Origin: Planctomycetaceae bacterium
Lineage (GTDB): Bacteria > Planctomycetota > Planctomycetia > Pirellulales > Pirellulaceae
Reading direction: 5' to 3'
Length of the DNA: 62,682 nt
Assembly: GCA_021298315.1 (NCBI GenBank)
Contig: JAJTFC010000004.1
Location: forward strand, 1-62,682
The position numbers and the translations under genes are program-made. How positions within the stretch are numbered: position 1 is the stretch's first letter; the number at the start of each line of letters is the position of its first letter. The notes below the pieces were generated by a model. It worked only from the letters and a program-made list of their open reading frames with translations. It searched no databases and was not told the origin of the DNA. Of the stretch, positions 44,957-52,401 are shown piece after piece.

Positions 44957-46450
44957 ATGGATCCACAGGTACCTTTGTATGATCTGATTGGCCGGTATCT
45001 TTTCTTGGCTCCCTGGCTGGGCTTGTTTTTGCTAGTAGCTCCGCTTCTTGTCCTTGCCTTTGGCTGGCGGATTTATCCGACCCGTTTGGCAGTCCGATTG
45101 CTGTTTCCCTTATTGATTCTGTCGATCTTGATGGTCGCTGCACCTCCGATCGCCCAGATGTTTGATCCAGGTGGTAAATCGCGGATTCTTTGGTTGCTTC
45201 AATTCAGTGCAAATCTGTTGATTTACTTCCTGATCTTGATCGATCTTCTGGTGCTTGCCACGCTTGTGTTCGATCTGCTGACGATCACCTCGCCTTCGGG
45301 GATTCGGGTCTATCGAAACATGATTCGAAGCGGTTCGTTAGGGGGACAACACTCGGTCAAACTCTTTGTGGAGAATCTCGGTCGCAGGACACATCGGCTT
45401 TCGGTTAAGGATGATTTGCCAGAAAGCATGCAAGCGAGCCCAGAGTCCCAGGATGCGGTTTTGGATCCTCGCAAAAGGCTCGAGCTCGAATACATGCTCA
45501 CCCCTACGCGGCGTGGGGTCTTCCATTTTGAAAATATTTACCTGCGATTGCAGAGCAAACTAGGGTTTTGGCAACGCTTTGTATCGCGAGAATGCCCATC
45601 GGAATTCTTAGTTTATCCCGATATGCAGCAATTGCAGGAATATGCGCACTTGGCTCGAACCAATCGCCTTAACCTCATCGGTGTACGCAAGACTCGCAAA
45701 GCCGGACAAGACAACAACTTCGAGCGACTCCGAGACTACAACTTAGATGACAACTACAAACATATCGATTGGCGGGCGACGGCTCGCAGGCAAAAGCTAA
45801 CTGTCAAACAGTTCCAACAGGATCAAAGCCAACGTATCGTATTTATGCTCGATTGTGGTCGCCTGATGACCAATGAGTACAAAGGGCTGAGCATGCTCGA
45901 CTATGCGATGAACTCCATCCTTATGATGAGTTATGTTGCATTGAACCAAGGGGATTCGGTCGGTTTGCTCTGTTTTTCGGACAAGGTCGAAAAGTACGTG
46001 CCTGTGCGGGGTGGTCCAAGACAGATGAACCACATGTTGCACGGCCTGTTTGACCGTTTCCCAAAATTCACTCAGTCGAATTTTGATGAAGCGTTCCTCT
46101 ATTTTTCGAATCACTGCCGAAGACGTACGTTGGTGATTCTTATTTCCAACGTCATCGATGAGATCAGCTCGACGCAAATCACAGGATACCTGTCGACACT
46201 TATGCCAAGGCACCTGCCAGTACTATGCTTGATGCGGGATCGAAGTGTTTTCGAAATAGCAGACAACCCCGCGTTGGACGAAACGGTACTTTATCGAAGC
46301 GGAGCGGCGGCGAATCTACTCCTGTGGCGGCATGAAGTTTTGAAAAAAATATCCGACAATGGGGCTTTAGTTGTCGATGCATTTCCCGATCAATTGACAG
46401 CCCCACTGGTCAATCGATACCTTGAAGTGAAAGCCAAGCACCTCCTGTAA
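44957..46450 (+). CDS. DUF58 membrane protein, MoxR partner
   Basis: About 497 residues starting MDPQVPLYDLIG. Two to three membrane helices lie at about 12-36, 42-60 and 85-110. The DUF58 core carries NFERLRDYNLDDNYKHIDWRATARR at about 260, the family signature, followed by a von Willebrand A-like region with MLDCGRLM, and DEAFLYFSNHCRRRTLVILIS. The family acts with MoxR ATPases, though the process here is unknown. The open frame extends upstream into the end of moxR; the ATG at 44957 is preferred. It overlaps the start of moaA by one base. Confidence 0.92.
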   Translation: MDPQVPLYDLIGRYLFLAPWLGLFLLVAPLLVLAFGWRIYPTRLAVRLLFPLLILSILMVAAPPIAQMFDPGGKSRILWLLQFSANLLIYFLILIDLLVLATLVFDLLTITSPSGIRVYRNMIRSGSLGGQHSVKLFVENLGRRTHRLSVKDDLPESMQASPESQDAVLDPRKRLELEYMLTPTRRGVFHFENIYLRLQSKLGFWQRFVSRECPSEFLVYPDMQQLQEYAHLARTNRLNLIGVRKTRKAGQDNNFERLRDYNLDDNYKHIDWRATARRQKLTVKQFQQDQSQRIVFMLDCGRLMTNEYKGLSMLDYAMNSILMMSYVALNQGDSVGLLCFSDKVEKYVPVRGGPRQMNHMLHGLFDRFPKFTQSNFDEAFLYFSNHCRRRTLVILISNVIDEISSTQITGYLSTLMPRHLPVLCLMRDRSVFEIADNPALDETVLYRSGAAANLLLWRHEVLKKISDNGALVVDAFPDQLTAPLVNRYLEVKAKHLL

Positions 46451-47508
46451 TGCCGCTTGTACCGTGCTCTCTTGCAAACCCTACTATGGAGTTCCAGAAC
46501 CTCGAATCGCAACTGATCGATCGGTTTGGCAGAGTTCATACCTCGCTGCGAGTGTCGGTTACCGACGCTTGCAACATCCGATGCCGTTATTGCATGCCCG
46601 AATCGGTTGAAGGATTTTTGCCTCAAAACCATCTGCTCAGTTTTCCGTCGATCACACGGCTCGTGAGCGTTCTGGCACAAGCTGGGGTCAACAAGGTTCG
46701 ATTGACCGGCGGCGAACCGCTGATGCGACCCAAACTTTGGGAATTGGTCGCACAGCTAGCAGAGATTAAGGGTCTAAGGCAAATTGCACTCACCACCAAT
46801 GGGATGCTTTTGGCAAGCCAACTCGATCAGTTCGTTCGAGCAGGCTTGACCCATATCAATCTTTCCTTGGACACCTTGCGTGAACCCGCATTTCGTCAAA
46901 TATCTCGTCGCGATGGACTGGATCGAGTTTTAGAAGGGATTCAAGCGGCAGTGGAGAGTCCACTCAAGGTTCGTATCAACGCGCTGCTCCTGAGGGATAT
47001 CAATCTCGACGACTGCCTACCCCTGATCCACTACGCGAGAAAGCTTGGGGTCGTTATCCGCTTTATCGAGTTCATGCCCTTGGATGCCAATCGATCTTGG
47101 AGCCAGTCTCAAGTGGTCACCGGGAGCGAAATACGCCGATTGGTCGAGGATGAATTTGGCCCATTGGCACCCTCGGATCATTCAGATCCCTCGCAACCAG
47201 CCAAGGACTATCTTTTTCAGGATCGGATTGGCGGAATCGGCTTCATCTCGCCAGTTTCTGAGCCTTTCTGTTCGAGTTGCAATCGTTTGCGGTTGACGGC
47301 TGACGGTAAGTTCCGAAACTGCCTTTTCGGTCGGGAGGAATGGGATGTGAAAAGCATTTTGGAACCGTCCGAGGGCGGGAGTCCGTGTTCCGATGAAGCG
47401 ATTCTTGCGGTTGCCAAAAAATGCGTGGCCAACAAGCATGCTTCGCACGGAATCTCAGAGACGCATTTTCAACCGCCCGAGAGGGCGATGTATCAAATTG
47501 GGGGATAG
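46450..47508 (+). CDS. moaA: GTP 3',8-cyclase, molybdenum cofactor biosynthesis
   Basis: A radical SAM enzyme that, with MoaC, converts GTP to cyclic pyranopterin monophosphate, the first step of molybdopterin synthesis. The 352 residues contain the radical SAM cluster CNIRCRYC at about 41, the TGGEPL motif near 81, and the second cluster region FCSSCNRLRLTADG with a further Cys (NCLFG) at the C-terminal end. The last residues are Gly-Gly, needed for activity in the family. The ATG overlaps the DUF58 stop codon (TAATG); a second ATG at 46486 is in frame. No other moa gene is in the window. Confidence 0.95.
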   Translation: MPLVPCSLANPTMEFQNLESQLIDRFGRVHTSLRVSVTDACNIRCRYCMPESVEGFLPQNHLLSFPSITRLVSVLAQAGVNKVRLTGGEPLMRPKLWELVAQLAEIKGLRQIALTTNGMLLASQLDQFVRAGLTHINLSLDTLREPAFRQISRRDGLDRVLEGIQAAVESPLKVRINALLLRDINLDDCLPLIHYARKLGVVIRFIEFMPLDANRSWSQSQVVTGSEIRRLVEDEFGPLAPSDHSDPSQPAKDYLFQDRIGGIGFISPVSEPFCSSCNRLRLTADGKFRNCLFGREEWDVKSILEPSEGGSPCSDEAILAVAKKCVANKHASHGISETHFQPPERAMYQIGG

Positions 47509-47514
47509 GGTTCG

Positions 47515-48534
47515 ATGAAGCGTTACGATATTTGCGGACTGGGCAATGCGATCGTTGACATCTTTTTGCAAGTCGATGAATCCGAGTTTGTAGCCATGGG
47601 CTACGAGCGAGGAACCATGCGTCTTGTTGAGATCGAAGACCAGAAAACCTTGTTGAATCGATTCGCTAAGGGGAACCACGAACTGCAATTGGTAAGCGGT
47701 GGGTCGGTCGCAAACTCGATCATTGCAGCTTCCCAACTCGGAGCCCAAGGAGCTTACATCGGTTGCGTGGGGGATGATCGGTATGGGCTTCATTATGTCG
47801 ATGAGTTTAAAGATCTCCGGATCCATATGGGCAATCCAGTCATCGTTGGGGAAAGCACAGGGACTTGCGTTGCGGTCATCACCCCCGATGCCGAACGGAC
47901 TATGCGCACATGCTTGGGCGTCGCAAGTCACCTATCGGATAAACATGTCGATGAGGAACGTATCGCCCAGTCCACATGGCTGTTCATCGAAGGGTACATG
48001 TTCGCTAATCCAAACACCGGACAACACGCTATCCGTAAATCGATCGAAATTGCTAAAAAGCATGGCACCAAGGTCGCCGTGACTTGTTCTGAGCAATTCG
48101 TCCCGCAGGTCTTCGGTGATGCATTTAGAGACGCACTGAAAGACACCGATTTGCTTTTCTGCAACGGTCCTGAATCTCTTGCCGTTACTGGCAAAGAGAA
48201 TACGTCGGATGCATTCGTTGCGCTAAAGGAGATTGTTCCCCATTGCGTCTTGACCGATGGCCCAAACGGAGCCTTCGTTCGATTCGAAGGCCAAGAGGCC
48301 CATGTACCCGCTTTCGCTTGCCAGCCTAAAGACTTAACCGGAGCGGGCGATATGTTTGCTGGCGCCTTCCTTTTCGGTATCACTCACGGATACGATGCCG
48401 CGATCGCTGCACGAGGCGCAAACTTTCTTTGCTCCAAGGTGATCAGCCAAATCGGTGCCAGACTTCAAGACGACGCGGTCTCGCTGTGGCGAGAAGCTCT
48501 CGAAGAAACACGCGCGACAGATGTAGGTGGCTAA
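47515..48534 (+). CDS. PfkB family carbohydrate/adenosine kinase
   Basis: A 339-residue PfkB kinase. The first PfkB signature is GGSVANSIIAASQLG at about 63, and the second, with the catalytic Asp, is DLTGAGDMFAGAFLFG at about 273. The overall pattern (GLGNAIVDIFLQVDE, then EIVPHCVLTDGPNGA) is closest to the adenosine kinase-like branch. The substrate may be a sugar or a nucleoside. It follows moaA by 6 bases, so is likely in the same transcript. It converges with the LuxR gene, only 6 bases away. Confidence 0.93.
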   Translation: MKRYDICGLGNAIVDIFLQVDESEFVAMGYERGTMRLVEIEDQKTLLNRFAKGNHELQLVSGGSVANSIIAASQLGAQGAYIGCVGDDRYGLHYVDEFKDLRIHMGNPVIVGESTGTCVAVITPDAERTMRTCLGVASHLSDKHVDEERIAQSTWLFIEGYMFANPNTGQHAIRKSIEIAKKHGTKVAVTCSEQFVPQVFGDAFRDALKDTDLLFCNGPESLAVTGKENTSDAFVALKEIVPHCVLTDGPNGAFVRFEGQEAHVPAFACQPKDLTGAGDMFAGAFLFGITHGYDAAIAARGANFLCSKVISQIGARLQDDAVSLWREALEETRATDVGG

Positions 48535-48540
48535 GCGATC

Positions 48541-49182
48541 CTAAAAAAGACGGTTTCGGACCGCCCAAACCGCCGCTTGGGTTCGGTCCGTCACGCCAAC
48601 CTTGCGCAAGATATGTTGGACGTGCTCCTTGACCGTTTCATAGCTGATCCCAAGCTCTTCAGCAATTCGCCTGTTGGTTAGTCCGGTTGCAAGTTTGCTT
48701 AAGACATCCGATTCGCGTAACGTAAACGGTGTCTCGAGTCCCGGGATCGAAGGTCCAGTCGAAAAACAAGCTTGATACCGTCTAAGTTCTTCTTTGTTCC
48801 AGAGGTTCTGTTTTCTGACCGCAGCATCGAGTTTCCGCAAAATCTCTCCTGGACTATCCGTCTTTTGAACGACTCCAAGCACCCCGCACTGAAGGCCGCG
48901 AAGGAACAACTGGGGCGAATCCGAACGCGCTAGAAACAATAGCGGTATACCTGGACGAAACTCAGACAGCTCTGAGGCAACTGCGATGGGATCAGCATCA
49001 AATAGTTCAGCGTCGATCATCCCAACGAGACTCGAATTGGTTCCTTCAAACAAGCTTGAATTAATACGATTTGGACGAAGCGTATGAAGCTTGTATCGCA
49101 TCGATGTATCGAGGATCGACGCAAGTCCAGATCGATCGATGTCAAAGGATGTAATCAAAAACAAATCATGCGTTAGAGTCAT
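48541..49182 (-). CDS. LuxR-type regulator with degenerate receiver domain
   Basis: About 213 residues, NarL/FixJ layout: an N-terminal receiver-like domain (about 1-125) and a C-terminal LuxR helix-turn-helix (about 145-213, TLRESDVLSKLATGLTNRRIAEELGISYETVKEHVQHILRKVGV). The receiver part is odd: the acidic pair after the first strand is not evident (ITSFDIDRSG), the Thr/Ser position reads ARS, while the conserved Lys (VVQKTDS) and a possible acceptor Asp (GMIDAEL) remain. It could be a pseudo-receiver that does not need phosphorylation. It lies at the downstream end of the polysaccharide cluster on the same strand, 199 bases after its last gene, so it is a candidate regulator of it. The ATG at 49182 is preferred over the one at 49203. 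Confidence 0.85.
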   Translation of the reverse strand: MTLTHDLFLITSFDIDRSGLASILDTSMRYKLHTLRPNRINSSLFEGTNSSLVGMIDAELFDADPIAVASELSEFRPGIPLLFLARSDSPQLFLRGLQCGVLGVVQKTDSPGEILRKLDAAVRKQNLWNKEELRRYQACFSTGPSIPGLETPFTLRESDVLSKLATGLTNRRIAEELGISYETVKEHVQHILRKVGVTDRTQAAVWAVRNRLF

Positions 49183-49381
49183 CGAGAAAGACCCTGCCAG
49201 CAAAAGAAAAAGAAGAGATAAGGAAAAGGAGATTCGTATCGTAATTCAATCCGCGGCAGATGAAAAGGTTCCTCAGGTATTTTAGGGTTCTTCAGGAATG
49301 ATCGTGGCTGAGTCGATTTGTTTAGGGACAGGCTGCTGCGTGCTGGTGCTCAGTGATACGGTGCTCGTACTCAAAAGGAGT

Positions 49382-50794
49382 TTAGTTAGATTTTCGCCAA
49401 GCCAATAAACGCTCGTGGTATTGGGATTGCTCGGCCGACGCAGCTACCAAGTGATCCGCAAGTTGGCTAACAATTCCCCGAATCGAATCGTCGTATCGAT
49501 AAGCTTGTTCCAAATGCCAATCACCCGATTTTGCATCACCGGAAACAACTTTGCAAAGGGCTAAAAACAGATGCACCATGGGTAAATCCAAGCCTTCGAC
49601 GAGCCACTGGTTGAGCGCGTTTTGCAACTGTTCAAGTTCCTGTTTCGGTCTAAGCAACGATTCAGAAACGAAATTTCTAGTGGATTTTTCACCTCCTTGA
49701 GTTCTTGCGATTCGGACCAAACAGTAAGCGATTTCTCTTGGATTTCTAGGTTCGGCCAATGCGCTTTGGATACGGCGTTGTAAAAAGCCTTGATAAGCCA
49801 TCGCTGTTGGCCCGTCACGACTAATTTGTAAACCTTCGATGAACACCAACTCAGCCTTGCTCCACTCACCTAGGGACTCATAAACTCCTGCAAGCTGACT
49901 GCGCGCGCTTCGATTCCATGGATCGGAACGCAATAGATTGCCAAGCAACTGGGCACTGGTTTGTAAAACCTCGGTGCGTTCCTGCTCCTTACCCATCCTT
50001 TTGAGTAGCGAAGCATAGCCGAGACTCTCTGAAGGGTTCTGCTGCCATAAAGCACGATACGCCTCTAGTGCTTGGGATTCCTCTCCAGACCAATAGAATT
50101 CCAACGCTTTCAAAACCCCGATTTGGCTCGGATTCACACCTGAGGATCTCTCCAAATGCCAGCGGAATCGCTCGAGTTGCTCACCCCGATTTTCAGTATC
50201 CGACGCGTTTTTTTCCAGCTCCGCAGCATACTTGCTTGCTCGCCAAAAATGGGCCACTCCAAGTCCGGTCGAATCCTCCGGAGATAAATGCTCTAGCATG
50301 CTCTCGGCAGCTTTTTCTTCTCCGGCCTGCACCTGAACGAGCGAGATCAGAAATTTCCGATCGAGATTCGAAAAATCCTGGTCGTTGATCCATCGCATGG
50401 AGTATCGAACTCCCAAGGATCCTTTTTGCTTCGAATAAGCATTCTGAACTTTTGCAAGATACCGGTTGAAGATTCTCTCTTGATTAAAACCTACAACCAA
50501 CCAGACGGCGAATGTACCGATGGATAAAACAACGAATGGAAGGCTCCAAAAGTAAGATCTTTTTCGAGCACCGCGATAGAATAAACCAGCGATAGGATAA
50601 GTGATAACCTGCGCAGAATATTGCACCAATCGCAGCACAATAGTTTTTGCACGTTTTTTTGAATCCTGCGATTTAGAAATATCTTCGGTATCTAAAGGTC
50701 TAAAGATTCTCAGGCTGTTTCGCAGGCCCTTTTCGATCGCGTCGGACAACCAAGCGATCAATCTAACTGGAATCGTTGTCAAAAATCTGAGCAT
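49382..50794 (-). CDS. TPR-like membrane-anchored protein linked to exosortase
   Basis: A 470-residue protein. An N-terminal basic amphipathic stretch precedes two hydrophobic segments (about 50-75 and 82-103, SLPFVVLSIGTFAVWLVVGF). The remainder is helical, with TPR-like repeats, for example PSESLGYASLLKRMGK and WNRSARSQLAGVYESLGEWSKAELVFIEG near 260-310. It has no catalytic motifs. It comes 15 bases after the exosortase gene, on the same strand, and resembles in layout the 535-residue protein at 60312-61919, which follows the second exosortase fragment. A role in assembly or recognition of exported proteins is inference from context. Confidence 0.75.
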   Translation of the reverse strand: MLRFLTTIPVRLIAWLSDAIEKGLRNSLRIFRPLDTEDISKSQDSKKRAKTIVLRLVQYSAQVITYPIAGLFYRGARKRSYFWSLPFVVLSIGTFAVWLVVGFNQERIFNRYLAKVQNAYSKQKGSLGVRYSMRWINDQDFSNLDRKFLISLVQVQAGEEKAAESMLEHLSPEDSTGLGVAHFWRASKYAAELEKNASDTENRGEQLERFRWHLERSSGVNPSQIGVLKALEFYWSGEESQALEAYRALWQQNPSESLGYASLLKRMGKEQERTEVLQTSAQLLGNLLRSDPWNRSARSQLAGVYESLGEWSKAELVFIEGLQISRDGPTAMAYQGFLQRRIQSALAEPRNPREIAYCLVRIARTQGGEKSTRNFVSESLLRPKQELEQLQNALNQWLVEGLDLPMVHLFLALCKVVSGDAKSGDWHLEQAYRYDDSIRGIVSQLADHLVAASAEQSQYHERLLAWRKSN

Positions 50795-50809
50795 GGTTTG
50801 TGCGCCTAG

Positions 50810-52306
50810 CTATCTATCCAAACCATCTGAAACCTTCGCCCTAATTTGTTCCTCAATCGCCTTGCGAAATTTTCCGAAGAGCTCCTTCTGGGACTTTTGT
50901 TGCTTTTGAGAATAAGGCTGATAGCCTTGTTGAATCAAAGAAAGCTGCAGCACCGGCGAACCCGATGGGTCGGAACTAGCAATACCGAGGTTACTACTGA
51001 CCACAAAGGCTTCCTCGACGATCGATCGATTCATCGCCCAACTGAATTGCCCAAGTTCGTCGACGATCGGTGTGTTTAAATGCCATCCAAACCAGCGCCA
51101 ATGCCAATCGATTTGCGGGGGATACGACCAAGGCCCCTCTAATCGAAGTTGCATAGAAGACGAGTCATCGGATTGCTTCGCTAGGTGCCATTCACGTTGA
51201 AACCAAGTCTCCCCATGTTTAAAAACCGGCTTGATCGATTCCTTCGAGTTAGAGACTTCGGTTAACTTCCAACCCTCTATTTCCTCAGGTATCTTTATCC
51301 CCTCTAGGGCACTTGCCATCGCTCGACTTGATAGCCGGACATAGGGATGCGTCGAATCTCGATAGAGGATGGCCGATCCGATGAAAACAATCCCAATCAA
51401 GAACCCATAAACGAAATAGATCGCTTGGCTGAAATCCTTCGTCGCTGTACCTGATGAATTCGCTTGGTCGGGATCTGATTCTACTTCCTTGGTTCTCAGC
51501 GCCTCGAAGAACTGATTTGCACTCCAACTGAGAAACAAAATCCCCAACAGACACAGCGTATCGGCCAACGGAGCATTGAAGCTCAACGGCGAGGGCTGGT
51601 TATCTTGTCGCCAGGCAAAATAAGCAATTCTGACTCCATTGAGCACCAGGACCCAAAAAACACAAACCAACGCAAGATAGATCGTGCGCATCGAGCGGTA
51701 ACCGCAAAGAAATGAATACCCCAGAGTGACCAGCAAAGCCGGACCGAGCAATCGTAGCCCCGAACATTGACCGTTCTCCAAAAAATCTGTACTGACCAAG
51801 CCGATGACGTTTCCTCTGGCAAAGTAAAAGATCTTTGCAAGATCGAGCATCGCACCGGCAAAGCTCGTTGCAATCATCTGGCCGTAACTGTGAATCTCCG
51901 GTGCAAGCCTCCAGAGCGATAGCGGCAGAAAGAACGCCAAACAGGCTAGGTGAAAGAAGGTCAATGATGACAATCTCGCGGAAAGACAAATCAAGCCGCT
52001 CAGACACACAGCCCAACCTCGGAAAACCCAAACGGGGTCGGACGCATACCAACCCCAAACGACCCCCAAGAACGCCAACAAGAGGCCCATTGCCAATGCA
52101 TTTGGAGTTACAGCGGATGTTGAACTCGTAGCGCCGGAACGTCTGCTTGCAATTGCTGCAAGCAGGATCGATGCAAAACCGAGTATCAATAATCCAAATT
52201 CAAACCAGAAACCACCTAAGACGATCTCCGAGAGCACTCGCCAAACGGATGGGGACAGAACGGCAACCGAAATTGCCAGTAAGCCAAGGGTTAAAGTCTT
52301 TACCAT
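50810..52306 (-). CDS. exosortase (planctomycete XrtU-like) with EpsI-like C-terminal domain
   Basis: A 498-residue polytopic membrane protein. About eight to nine helices span residues 1-330; the catalytic Cys is in NGQCSGLR (Cys about 181) and the catalytic Arg in NGVRIAYFAW (Arg about 226). Exosortases cut and transfer proteins with PEP-CTERM-like tails, usually in connection with polysaccharide export. The usual third residue, a His about 25 residues after the Arg, is absent: the segment reads FNAPLADTLCLLG. After a last membrane helix the C-terminal 165 residues form an extracytoplasmic EpsI-like domain (IPEEIEGWKLTE, WFGWHLN). The family is clear, the XrtU subtype is from memory. The downstream neighbour is the TPR-like protein and the upstream one is the tyrosine kinase. 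Confidence 0.85.
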   Translation of the reverse strand: MVKTLTLGLLAISVAVLSPSVWRVLSEIVLGGFWFEFGLLILGFASILLAAIASRRSGATSSTSAVTPNALAMGLLLAFLGVVWGWYASDPVWVFRGWAVCLSGLICLSARLSSLTFFHLACLAFFLPLSLWRLAPEIHSYGQMIATSFAGAMLDLAKIFYFARGNVIGLVSTDFLENGQCSGLRLLGPALLVTLGYSFLCGYRSMRTIYLALVCVFWVLVLNGVRIAYFAWRQDNQPSPLSFNAPLADTLCLLGILFLSWSANQFFEALRTKEVESDPDQANSSGTATKDFSQAIYFVYGFLIGIVFIGSAILYRDSTHPYVRLSSRAMASALEGIKIPEEIEGWKLTEVSNSKESIKPVFKHGETWFQREWHLAKQSDDSSSMQLRLEGPWSYPPQIDWHWRWFGWHLNTPIVDELGQFSWAMNRSIVEEAFVVSSNLGIASSDPSGSPVLQLSLIQQGYQPYSQKQQKSQKELFGKFRKAIEEQIRAKVSDGLDR

Positions 52307-52401
52307 GACTCGGTTGTTCGTTCGATCAGAAGCATAAGACGGGCCGTTTGCTTGCTGCCAATTGAAATTTTCGCTATCGAATACTTTCGCCGGGACTGCC
52401 T

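Noticed and set aside
49283-49375. A short TTG-start frame (about 30 codons, Ser/Thr-rich) after the TPR-like gene
   Set aside because: No ribosome binding site and no support; it may be chance or decayed coding DNA.
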